Positions 9,701-16,021 of a stretch of DNA of 23,383 nt are shown piece by piece (position 1 is the first letter of the stretch; every line of letters starts with the position of its first letter). Under the pieces are notes generated by a model. It saw only the letters and a program-made list of their open reading frames with translations. It was not told the origin of the DNA and searched no databases. Position numbers and translations under genes: made by a program. This stretch comes from a virus. Where the stretch lies: positions 1-23,383 of IMG/VR virus record IMGVR_UViG_3300030329_000823. The stretch is one strand, 5' to 3'.

Positions 9701-11555
9701 TCTTATGACTATGCGATCTGCAATGGGAGACATGGCAAGACAAAGGTTTAATGCTAACGACTTTGATGGATACAGAATTATAAAAGAACGTATTAATCAA
9801 TTTGATACAGCCTTAGAAAATAATAGTGGAATTTTTGGAGGAAGTTTTGTACAAGATTATGCGAAGGCTAGAAAACACTATTCAGATGTATTTAGACCAT
9901 ATCTAGAAGATGGCAGTCCTTTTTTTAAAATTGCAAACACAGGTGGACAAGAAAGACGACAACCTGTTTCTCCCTCAAAATTATTTCAAATGTTTTTTAC
10001 AGGAGGAGATGATACAGCATCAAATGCTAGGCATTTTGCAAAAGTATTTTCTGATGCAGACGGAAACATTAATCCAGAAGCTATAGATGTTTTGTTGTAC
10101 TCAATGACAGACTACATGGTTGATTCTTATAAAAACTTAAATTTAACAAGTTTAGATAAGGTTATGAAAGAAGTAGTATCTGAATTTGCTCCTATGATTA
10201 GACAAGCAAATAAATCTAAATACGTTGATACTTTAGAAAATATGGTAGCAGTTTTATCTAAAGACGGAGAAGAAGTAATACAAGCTAGAAAACAGTTTGG
10301 TGAAACACTTTCTACATTTATTAATAACTCTTTTGAAGTAAGAAAAAAAGTATTTAGAGATACAGCAGTTGCTCAATTAGGACGACCTGTTATTGCAAGA
10401 CATTCTGTTCACTTAAATGCTTTAGACTTAAAAATGAATGACATTCAAGAAAAATTACTTACTCGTACGTTAGGAGAAGGTAGTCTCAAGTATGACACTT
10501 ATGAAAATTTTATTTCTAGTATAAAAAACTCTACAGAATACGAAAAAATTATTAGCGATGTGCCAGAACTAAAAGACGAAATAGACGCTATATTATCAAA
10601 TTCAGAATTTGTAAAAACTTTTAAAACTATATCTACTGGCCCAAGTGGTTTAAGTGGTAAGCCAACTCTTGAAATAATTTTAACAGATGCAAAAGATTCT
10701 TTAGAGAGAGGTTTTATGTCTCAAGCAGATTATGACAGAATTGTAAAAAATGCAGGTATTCTCATAGATGATAATTTTATGAGACATATGTTTCCATACA
10801 TCAACAGAGCAAGACCTACAAATTATGGAGGTGCTGTTGGTGACATGGAAGAAGTTTCTACAGGTTTAGCAACTGCTTTACGTGAGATAGGTGAAAAAAG
10901 AGGTCTTAAATATCATCAAGTTTTAAATCAACTTAGGTTAAGAAACAGTGAGATCATGCTGGAGTTAAATCGCAGAGGTTTTGGAAAGGTAGATGAAAGG
11001 TTAGGTTTAAGACAAAGAAAATTTAAATTTAACGTAGAGCATGAATACGATATGGTTGCTGCTCAAAATTGGTGGGATGAAAATAAAGAGGTTTATGCTT
11101 TAATTAAAGATAAAGAACATATGGAATTTATCGACAATCTTATGGAGACAGGTGCTATTACTAGAGGAATGTCTACTTCAGCAACTGAAGTAAGAAATGC
11201 TCCTAAAGAATACACCACTGCACAAGGTTTAGGACGAGTATATAACACTTTTGGAAAGCATGTTGTATCACCCGCATATATTGGTATGGAAAAAGCTGTA
11301 GTAGATTTCAGAGTAGCGAGAGCTAACATCGTTAAAGATTTACTAACAAATAAAGAGTCGGCTAAGTTTTTAACAAACATTTTTTCAGAAGGTCTGTTTG
11401 AGCCTACAAAAGCTAGAGCTTATATTAAGAGAATAGCTTTTCGACTAGCAGTAACAGGTCATAAGTTAACTGGCCCCAACGCAGTAGATGAAATATTTAA
11501 AGAATTAGAAAGAACAGCAAGTGAAGTAAGGAAAGAAAAAGAACAGGAAACATAA
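6768..11555 (+). CDS. Giant putative virion / DNA-ejection protein (1595 aa)
   Basis: This is a 1595-aa protein from ATG 6768, 2 nt after the previous stop, with AAGG about 10 nt upstream. It is the largest gene in the window. It is mostly charged and helical, with hydrophobic or glycine-rich stretches near residues 344-362 (AASISGMLTLFGGSLAATRG) and 453-490 that could insert into membranes. A Glu-rich patch lies near residues 151-156. No lytic transglycosylase-like motif was recognised, unlike T7 gp16, whose N-terminus carries one. Position after the 1049-aa protein and before the lysis cassette suggests an internal core or ejection protein. A non-enzymatic structural scaffold is the alternative. 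Confidence 0.45.
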   Translation: MSENRDEEMYEQEMQELSGVDPTEERRGLVFENIAKGGKTPRLFEKKFTPEQYAAYKKRINERAARIPQGSGIETVKDPSFQAVLRDYGDFRGATDPTGMMREGDLIEDIRRSDLPLLESRRTLKGENVFLPSFRDPSEASEEIFAYQDLFEEEEEDTQTTPVKQKSLAQKLHDNNVKKANQQPSTLEILGSAAKDVVISAIGGTERSLTRPDTLTTRAGAISAVEGLGDLVLLLGQETFRSGRGGISVLADTRTYTNIRDEINNYFSPKKQSRNFLPTNKTAMLTYLQGRKDMQGHIDSISRYLEDNAKQALGLDDNVAFSRYYDNVRGFFEIPADRENAFTKAASISGMLTLFGGSLAATRGAVLLARNSGRVYVASRAALRTGITKNFKDNFFNRQVLNIDFGKTYAPDRFYRTLSEGASIEHHAKIFELGGVPRAKAVEMAKNARRDFLGAVAGGTLYSIFDSIFQDDMANMGAAFTGSLLGNWAVRNGQTLFSRGLLNTVTRLASSDKGEFRKSIEAFKNSDFKGMNTLRKTFLRVHGLETTDINAARRSSFTQGEEVLEKIRKLEQEGNTSQAAKVKTKAISEGLLDDKGRAHGWYVLGTILESGWTKNNIKYGAAFHKIVLDSDTEDSRRAIQHIARLQTLLDDLYTQAPKAMEKFPLLAEQVLGFSKLQAMRNALMSNVEFSSFSGKVVSGSLISETEKYQELLSDQAVKLKEAFKEFTQSGDIKQSDALNELSKDINRLISEQNLDFDLGRLQKLKKYANSSLNIQTKAIEDNVNDLMKMSGMNGIGNEIVRKERGIQSINLLQRGFSSLQDRAKQPFDKLKIDHADLEIDVSDFMVGLPAEFDNIEKNVRSLFLNFGKFDNATMNRLYRDASTDFFKKQMGLSSTEAITTPEQYQAFQTQIQKFINQNPVVGGQGTAEEKKAIFNDVMQNARRIEQSGEAVNYSDLANMVVSNMIAKYEIPAKLNVDTLMTMRSAMGDMARQRFNANDFDGYRIIKERINQFDTALENNSGIFGGSFVQDYAKARKHYSDVFRPYLEDGSPFFKIANTGGQERRQPVSPSKLFQMFFTGGDDTASNARHFAKVFSDADGNINPEAIDVLLYSMTDYMVDSYKNLNLTSLDKVMKEVVSEFAPMIRQANKSKYVDTLENMVAVLSKDGEEVIQARKQFGETLSTFINNSFEVRKKVFRDTAVAQLGRPVIARHSVHLNALDLKMNDIQEKLLTRTLGEGSLKYDTYENFISSIKNSTEYEKIISDVPELKDEIDAILSNSEFVKTFKTISTGPSGLSGKPTLEIILTDAKDSLERGFMSQADYDRIVKNAGILIDDNFMRHMFPYINRARPTNYGGAVGDMEEVSTGLATALREIGEKRGLKYHQVLNQLRLRNSEIMLELNRRGFGKVDERLGLRQRKFKFNVEHEYDMVAAQNWWDENKEVYALIKDKEHMEFIDNLMETGAITRGMSTSATEVRNAPKEYTTAQGLGRVYNTFGKHVVSPAYIGMEKAVVDFRVARANIVKDLLTNKESAKFLTNIFSEGLFEPTKARAYIKRIAFRLAVTGHKLTGPNAVDEIFKELERTASEVRKEKEQET

Positions 11556-11573
11556 CAAGGAGGAAAAATATAA

Positions 11574-11834
11574 ATGCTTGATATGTTATCTACACATTGG
11601 CATCAGATAATGTTTATCGGTTTTTTAATTGTGTGGGCGACAAGAAGCAGAGAACAAATCTCAGAGCTACAAAAAGACGTTTGCACTCTTAGAAAAGAAT
11701 TAGATAAAAATATTGATTGGACACAAGATCAACAGGAAAGACTTGTTCAACTTAGGGCTGAACAAGACGTAGCAAATAAACAGATAACAAGTCTGTGGGA
11801 TTTATACAACAAAATGAGAGAGAAGGTACACTGA
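11574..11834 (+). CDS. Small TM plus coiled-coil protein, spanin-like
   Basis: This is an 86-aa protein with the strongest ribosome site of the late block (AAGGAGG, about 9 nt before ATG 11574). One hydrophobic segment (residues about 11-22, QIMFIGFLIVWA) is followed by a long charged coiled coil (about 26-80) ending in KMREKVH. This N-terminal anchor plus helical rod is the layout of inner-membrane spanin subunits (Rz-like). It is also the layout of small accessory proteins next to phage holins. The stop TGA lies 2 nt before the next start and the genes form a three-gene membrane cassette. The spanin role is inference from architecture; no outer-membrane lipoprotein partner was identified. 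Confidence 0.45.
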   Translation: MLDMLSTHWHQIMFIGFLIVWATRSREQISELQKDVCTLRKELDKNIDWTQDQQERLVQLRAEQDVANKQITSLWDLYNKMREKVH

Positions 11835-11836
11835 AT

Positions 11837-12109
11837 ATGTACGAAAGCTTTGATGTAGACGGTGACGGCAGCGTGACTGTCGAAGAAATACAAGCCATCT
11901 CTAACGTAGAGAAAACAGACTCTCAACGTAGAATGGCTTGGACGGCTATGATTGTAATGATTGTGTTTACTGCACTTTTGTTTCTACCGATCTTTCCAGA
12001 CGGTCGTATTAAAGCTCTATCTGATCTCTTTGGATTATTTTATGTGGGCATGGCAAGCGTAGTCGGTGCGTATATGGGCATGTCTGCTTGGATGAGTAAG
12101 AAAAAATGA
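11837..12109 (+). CDS. EF-hand protein with two membrane segments
   Basis: This is a 90-aa protein. ATG 11837 is chosen over an earlier in-frame ATG at 11795, which would add 14 residues inside the previous gene. The ribosome site is GAGAGAAGG about 10 nt upstream. Residues 6-17 (DVDGDGSVTVEE) are a canonical 12-residue EF-hand loop, with Asp at positions 1, 3 and 5, Gly at 6, Val at 8 and Glu at 12, so calcium binding is expected. Two hydrophobic segments follow, at about 33-53 and 61-84, ending in a basic tail (MSKKK). It ends in an ATGA overlap with the holin-like gene, suggesting a joint role at the inner membrane. Function is not established. Confidence 0.6.
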   Translation: MYESFDVDGDGSVTVEEIQAISNVEKTDSQRRMAWTAMIVMIVFTALLFLPIFPDGRIKALSDLFGLFYVGMASVVGAYMGMSAWMSKKK

Positions 12110-12603
12110 TATCACTTATAGGAACACTTATCGGTTTTGGTACATCAATCGTACCTGAAGTTTTAGGATACTTCAAACAAAAACAAGCAAACGAGCAAGA
12201 GCTACGAATGCTTGAGGCAAAAGCGAAGTACGCTTCACAACTTTCGGAATTACGTATTAAGGAACTTGACGCAGAAGCTGAGATACAAGAAACAAAGAGT
12301 ATTTATGAACATGATAGAACTATCGACTCTGGCCCTATTATCAATAGTCTTCGGGGTTCTGTGCGCCCTGTCATTACTTATCTGTTCTTTCTAATGTTTG
12401 CAGCAGTTAAAGGCACGTTAATCTATGCCATGATTACTACACAAAACATGGATTGGACTATCGCAATACAGATGGCGTGGGACAACGAAACAGCAGCTAT
12501 CTTTAGTGCTATTATAGCCTTCTGGTTTGGTAATCGTGCAATGGGCAAAGCTAGAGCGCATATCTATTCAGACAAACCTAATTCATCAATCGCATCTAAA
12601 TAA
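12106..12603 (+). CDS. 3TM holin-like protein
   Basis: This is a 165-aa protein whose ATG overlaps the preceding stop (ATGA, 12106-12109). It has a hydrophobic N-terminus (about 1-20), a charged helical stretch (about 24-70, Glu/Lys/Ala-rich), then RPVITYLFFLMFAAVKGTLI (87-106) and a final segment around 129-143 ending FWFGNRAMGK. The RP-V-Y...FWFGNRxMxK pattern resembles the Holin of 3TMs family described for gene-transfer agents and many proteobacterial phages. It would permeabilise the inner membrane at lysis. It is the last gene of the rightward block, and its last 40 bp overlap the end of the leftward gene at 12564. A holin call is likely but not proven. Confidence 0.6.
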   Translation: MISLIGTLIGFGTSIVPEVLGYFKQKQANEQELRMLEAKAKYASQLSELRIKELDAEAEIQETKSIYEHDRTIDSGPIINSLRGSVRPVITYLFFLMFAAVKGTLIYAMITTQNMDWTIAIQMAWDNETAAIFSAIIAFWFGNRAMGKARAHIYSDKPNSSIASK

Positions 12604-12785
12604 TCTTTGGTGATAACATCTAAGTCTTTCATATAATTTTTAAGAGTGGATAAATAAACGTAGTCTGGATACTCTTTTTCAAACAAATCTACAAGGTCTG
12701 TAACGGGAACATTGTTGTACGAAATAGCAATGTTCCCGTCTTCTCTTAGAGCCACGTTGACTTGAGAGATTACAGACTGTTTCAT
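12564..12785 (-). CDS. Small unknown protein downstream of nrdJ
   Basis: This is a 73-aa protein whose ATG (12785-12783) overlaps the stop of the ribonucleotide reductase gene (ATGA). It has an N-terminal beta-like stretch (SVISQVNVALREDGNIAISY) and an acidic helical C-terminus (KDYLDAIDELGLSE). It has no cysteine pair, so it is not an obvious thioredoxin or glutaredoxin for the reductase. It is the last gene of the leftward operon, and its 3' 40 bp are antisense to the end of the holin-like gene. Tight coupling to nrdJ suggests a real gene, but function is unknown. Confidence 0.5.
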   Translation of the reverse strand: MKQSVISQVNVALREDGNIAISYNNVPVTDLVDLFEKEYPDYVYLSTLKNYMKDLDVITKDYLDAIDELGLSE

Positions 12786-14710
12786 GCGCCGATGTCCACG
12801 ATCTCACAGACGCCGCCCGTACAGGCTAGTTCCTGCGATCCGCTGGTCGTGTCACCTCGCTCAAACATCTGTAGCTCTGTCCAATCAATGTCCGGTGGCA
12901 TAGCCCCTAGAGCCTTCTCATACGCTGTCTGATCGATGTCCTGATAGGGAGCTTGTTTGTATGAGTGATCCGAGAAGGGCAAAAAGGATATGCCTGACAG
13001 AGCATCAAAGTTATTCCAACACCATGCGCCTACATCTAGCCACTCATGCTCTTTGACTGAGATCGTAACAGATGGTTTGTGTTCACAATAGTTCTCTGCA
13101 ATCTTATGCCATAGTTCTAGCTGTTCGATAGCAGACATATCGTGACGGCATACAGCGCCTTGTGGGCTTTTCATAGGAAATGAAAACACCGTAACACTTT
13201 CAGGTGCCGTAAAGTCTGGCTCATTTGGTATCTGTTTATCTTTCATAAACACCGTAAGAGGGTCTTTGTTATCTCCACGTACCGTACGAATGTAGTACGG
13301 ATTGTGCCTAGCGTGAATACCTGACGCAGCGTCCACAAGTTGCGACACTGTGCCTGATGGCTTGACACACGTAACAGCAGCACTCTGATTGATACCAATC
13401 TCTTCGCAAAGCTTCTTGTTGGTTTTTATAGCTACGTTGCGTAGCTCTTGCAGAGTACCCTCACTGGCCTCGTACACAGCAGGACAATCCATGATACCCG
13501 TAAGAGACACACCTAGCAGACGTTCTTCTTCTGTTGTGTCTTTCCAACGCTTACGAAGATAATTAAAGTTAGTTAACGTAGCTTGAAACGTACCAAGAAT
13601 AGTAGCAAGGCGAACCTTTTCACGTAACGTATCTAGCGTATCGTCTGCACGGCAGATTACCTCTGACAAATTACAGAACTGATATGGACGTAATATAATC
13701 TCACAACAGGGGTTTGTACCAAAGTCTATATTGCCATCACGCCGCCCATTTGAGGCGGCTTTTTGCTGTGCGGATACACGATTAAAAATACCACGCTCAC
13801 CACTTTTGCTTTCGTACAGAGAAAGCCACTCTTTCATAAAAATACCAATATCCGGTTTCTCTGTGTAGCATACAGAGTTGTTAGCAAGCGCACGTTGCTG
13901 ATTGTCTACCCACCACTCACCGCTCTTTGCCATACGCATACGGTCATCGTTTAGATTAGACAAAGATATAAGAGCGGACCTACGAACACCACCCACAACA
14001 ACTACCTGTCCTATCTTACACATGATGTCGTGGCATTCGATAGAGGTTAGCTTACGTCCTTGTGCTTTACAGAATGTTTGAATAACAAAATCAAATAACT
14101 CCTCAAGAGGCTCTGGCCCAGAGGCGCGACCGCCAAATGTTTTAAGACGCTCACCAGCGGGGCGTACCTTTGATGTATCTATTTTAGGAATACGGTTTGT
14201 ATACAGTAAAGAAATAAGATCACGTAATGCTCTGGCCCAACCCTCTTTGGAGTCAGCTACGGATATGGCGTCCTCTGTGTGTTCAAAGACCACATCTGGA
14301 ACAGTAGGAAGTTTCTCTGTGTACTGTTCTTCTACACTGAACCCTACGCCTGTACCGTTCATAAGAATGTATAACGCTTCGTCAAAGGACCGTGGAGAGT
14401 CGATAGGAAGATATGAACAGTTGTATCCTGCAACATGCTCACGCCTTAATGCAGGACCAGCAGTCATTAAAGCTCTCATGGAACCTAACACTTTTAGATT
14501 AAGCATGGAGTCACGTAACTCTGCATACGTTTTATTAGAAACATCGTAGTTATAGCTTTCGTACAGATGTTCTTTCATAAACATCATAAACCGATCTACG
14601 GTTTCTTCCCAAGTTTCTCGACGCTGTTCTTCATCAAGCCAACGTGAGTATCGAGACATATGTATAAATGCCTGATAGTTGGTTGGCAGGGTTACTTCGT
14701 TAGATGTCAT
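12782..14710 (-). CDS. nrdJ: Adenosylcobalamin-dependent (class II) monomeric ribonucleotide reductase
   Basis: This is a 642-aa enzyme making deoxynucleotides by reducing ribonucleotides (triphosphates in the best-known monomeric enzymes) with a thiyl radical formed from vitamin B12 coenzyme. Visible features are the first redox Cys in YNCSYLP (C98), N333-P-C335-C-E337 (active-site N-x-C-x-E, with C335 the thiyl residue), the partner Cys in FCNL (C346), the PSGTVSQLVDAASGIHARHN block (451-470), and a C-terminal shuttle pair CTGGVC (C630/C635). Length and the CX4C tail match the single-chain Lactobacillus-type enzyme rather than class I NrdA; no NrdB or metallocofactor gene is seen. The start ATG lies within the end of the DUF3310 gene (11-nt overlap). 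G+C is visibly higher than in the late genes. Confidence 0.93.
   Translation of the reverse strand: MTSNEVTLPTNYQAFIHMSRYSRWLDEEQRRETWEETVDRFMMFMKEHLYESYNYDVSNKTYAELRDSMLNLKVLGSMRALMTAGPALRREHVAGYNCSYLPIDSPRSFDEALYILMNGTGVGFSVEEQYTEKLPTVPDVVFEHTEDAISVADSKEGWARALRDLISLLYTNRIPKIDTSKVRPAGERLKTFGGRASGPEPLEELFDFVIQTFCKAQGRKLTSIECHDIMCKIGQVVVVGGVRRSALISLSNLNDDRMRMAKSGEWWVDNQQRALANNSVCYTEKPDIGIFMKEWLSLYESKSGERGIFNRVSAQQKAASNGRRDGNIDFGTNPCCEIILRPYQFCNLSEVICRADDTLDTLREKVRLATILGTFQATLTNFNYLRKRWKDTTEEERLLGVSLTGIMDCPAVYEASEGTLQELRNVAIKTNKKLCEEIGINQSAAVTCVKPSGTVSQLVDAASGIHARHNPYYIRTVRGDNKDPLTVFMKDKQIPNEPDFTAPESVTVFSFPMKSPQGAVCRHDMSAIEQLELWHKIAENYCEHKPSVTISVKEHEWLDVGAWCWNNFDALSGISFLPFSDHSYKQAPYQDIDQTAYEKALGAMPPDIDWTELQMFERGDTTSGSQELACTGGVCEIVDIGA
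13741..13764 (+). terminator. Plus-strand terminator-like hairpin inside nrdJ
   Basis: On the plus strand GCCGCC (13741-13746) and GGCGGC (13754-13759) form a perfect all-GC 6-bp stem with a 7-nt loop, directly followed by TTTTT (13760-13764). This is the form of an intrinsic terminator for rightward transcription, although the sequence is coding for nrdJ on the other strand (KAASNGRR). It would act on transcripts reading through from the late block. Chance is possible because the codons also explain the bases. Confidence 0.45.
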
Positions 14711-14924
14711 CTTCTACTTCTCCAATTAGTTTATCAAGATACCACCGTGCTTTCTTTAAATCAACATCAGGGCAACCTTTATGTTTATAACGAATAAGAT
14801 ATTTTAAAATATTACCTTTGAGATAACCTTTAAACTCTTCTGCTGTCATAGAGGCAGATATAATATCAATCGCCTCTAAAGAGTTGGTATTATAATGTTG
14901 TGGATGATTAATTTGGTCGTCCAT
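14700..14924 (-). CDS. DUF3310 family protein
   Basis: This is a 74-aa protein matching the DUF3310 pattern common in phages: HPQHY near the N-terminus (residues 7-11), LEAIDII (16-22), then F-x-GYLKGNILKYLIRYKHKG (31-50) and DLKKARWYLDKL (55-66). The family is often found with nucleotide metabolism and replication genes and is sometimes annotated as nucleotide kinase-like, but its biochemical role is not established. The start ATG lies within the end of the upstream 119-aa gene (17-nt overlap) and the end overlaps nrdJ by 11 nt, so it is translated as part of the operon. Confidence 0.85.
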   Translation of the reverse strand: MDDQINHPQHYNTNSLEAIDIISASMTAEEFKGYLKGNILKYLIRYKHKGCPDVDLKKARWYLDKLIGEVEDDI

Positions 14925-15267
14925 TTGGCTTTTTCTTATGCTCCATAAAATTTACAATGTTATCAGTATCAGCGTTCTCTTCTAGATTATCGTAGTAGTT
15001 TTTCATAATCATGTCAACGCCCTCATCGAACACATACATGGGAGAGTTTGCCATGATAGAGAACAGACCATTAGCAACAACAAAAGACGTAGACTTGTTT
15101 CCTATATCAGCGTCAGCAGTGTCTTCACTGTCTGTTGTGTCAAATATCATTACTTTAAAGAACCCGTGCTTTTCAAAATCTTCTTTTGTTTCTGAGTCTT
15201 CAAGAACGATATACACTCTACCCTTTTTTAAGTTTTTAGTTTCTTCCTCGAACTCGCTTTGATCCAT
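14908..15267 (-). CDS. Unknown acidic protein
   Basis: This is a 119-aa protein from ATG 15267. The start lies inside the end of the endonuclease I-like gene (40-nt overlap), with AAGGATACC upstream on the minus strand. It is acidic (DTTDSEDTADADIGN near residues 43-57), with a predicted alpha/beta pattern (GRVYIVLED, FFKVMIFD, TSFVVANGLFSIM) and a basic last stretch (HKKKPNGR). No catalytic motif or family is recognised. Its place between the resolvase and DUF3310 genes argues for a role in DNA or nucleotide metabolism, but nothing in the sequence specifies it. Confidence 0.55.
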   Translation of the reverse strand: MDQSEFEEETKNLKKGRVYIVLEDSETKEDFEKHGFFKVMIFDTTDSEDTADADIGNKSTSFVVANGLFSIMANSPMYVFDEGVDMIMKNYYDNLEENADTDNIVNFMEHKKKPNGRPN

Positions 15268-15629
15268 TCTTTAGGTATCCTTTCTTCTGCAAATTGAAAC
15301 CCATGTTCTTCGCACCAAGAGGCGTATGTCGTAGAAGACTTTCTATTTATTTTAGTGAACGGGTTCATAAAAACAAAACGTATATCAACATCAGGATGCT
15401 GTTCTTTAATCAACAGGTGTTTTACTCTATCAGAAACGTTAAAAAATCCTTTTGTCTCAACAAATAAATCAAACTCAGGCATATAAAAATCAGGAGTATA
15501 AGTCTTAATTTTAGGTTGGTAAGAAAATTTATGTTTTTCATAATCAAAAACTATCCTACGTTGTTTTAAATCAGAAGCAAAACGTCTCTCAAACCTTGAT
15601 TTGTATTTGTATTCCGGTATATCACTCAT
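15228..15629 (-). CDS. T7 endonuclease I-like Holliday junction resolvase
   Basis: This is a 133-aa nuclease that cleaves four-way junctions and branched DNA before packaging and in host DNA breakdown. It aligns by eye with T7 gp3: E14 in SRFERRF (T7 Glu20), YTPDF with D47 (T7 Asp55), FVETKG with E58 and K60 (T7 Glu65/Lys67), then KHLLIKEQHPDVDIRFVF and a C-terminal IPKEWIK. The PD...ExK spacing is one residue longer than in T7. ATG 15629 is preferred because it overlaps the upstream stop (ATGA) and has AAGGAT 9 nt upstream. A TTG at 15650 would add 7 residues. Confidence 0.92.
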   Translation of the reverse strand: MSDIPEYKYKSRFERRFASDLKQRRIVFDYEKHKFSYQPKIKTYTPDFYMPEFDLFVETKGFFNVSDRVKHLLIKEQHPDVDIRFVFMNPFTKINRKSSTTYASWCEEHGFQFAEERIPKEWIKASSRKKLKT

Positions 15630-16021
15630 GTTCCATATATCCTTAAACAAGCTGCAAGACTTTTTCTAAAGTATTTATAAGATCGTGGACAGAACTCTAA
15701 TAACTTATCTTCTCTGCATTCATCTAAATCTGACTTTACTATAACGACTATTTTATTTTCACGCAACAGGTCTTCCACAGAACCTATGTCTTCTTTTACT
15801 TTTATTCTATTAACATCAAACTCATCGTCTGTCCAGTAGGCTCCCCGCTCATCGCCGGGAGCCTTTTTGATACGCAGTCCTATACCTCTTTTGTGTCGAG
15901 ACAGAAAGACTGCGCCCTGACTTACTGGTTGTCTTTTATCATTATCTAGATAGACATAATGTACACCTTTGTTAACGTCTACGTCTTGTGTAGATAATAT
16001 CTGTTGCATTAACAATGGCAT
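15626..16021 (-). CDS. Unknown protein between primase-helicase and resolvase
   Basis: This is a 131-aa protein starting at ATG 16021, which shares one base with the primase-helicase stop (TAATG). It ends in an ATGA overlap with the resolvase, so it is clearly part of the operon. It looks like a small alpha/beta protein: HYVYLDN, GAVFLSRHKRGIGLRIKKAP, then an acidic middle (DDEFDVNRIKVKEDIGSVED), a hydrophobic strand (KIVVIVK) and a C-terminal helix with PRSYKYFRKSLAACLRIYG. No nuclease or nucleotide-binding motif is recognised. Part of its coding sequence (15838-15868) forms a strong terminator-like hairpin on the opposite strand. Confidence 0.55.
   Translation of the reverse strand: MPLLMQQILSTQDVDVNKGVHYVYLDNDKRQPVSQGAVFLSRHKRGIGLRIKKAPGDERGAYWTDDEFDVNRIKVKEDIGSVEDLLRENKIVVIVKSDLDECREDKLLEFCPRSYKYFRKSLAACLRIYGT
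15838..15868 (+). terminator. Plus-strand intrinsic terminator antisense to the replication operon
   Basis: On the plus strand AGGCTCCC (15838-15845) and GGGAGCCT (15857-15864) form a perfect 8-bp GC-rich stem with an 11-nt loop, immediately followed by more T (TTTTT at 15864-15868). This is a textbook Rho-independent terminator shape for rightward transcription, lying inside a leftward gene. It has no T tract in the leftward direction, so it should not stop the operon it lies in. Confidence 0.6.

Noticed and set aside
12212-12394. Out-of-frame 60-codon frame inside the holin-like gene, with a hydrophobic end (ELSTLALLSIVFGVLCALS)
   Set aside because: Embedded spanin or antiholin genes are possible in phages, but there is no clear ribosome site or lipobox, and hydrophobicity can arise by chance from the other frame.
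14247-14549. Rightward 100-codon frame inside nrdJ
   Set aside because: Shadow of a certain gene with conserved reductase motifs on the other strand; no ribosome site.
15228-15650. TTG start for the resolvase
   Set aside because: The ATG at 15629 has a good ribosome site and an ATGA overlap with the upstream stop, and it leaves the T7-like domain complete.
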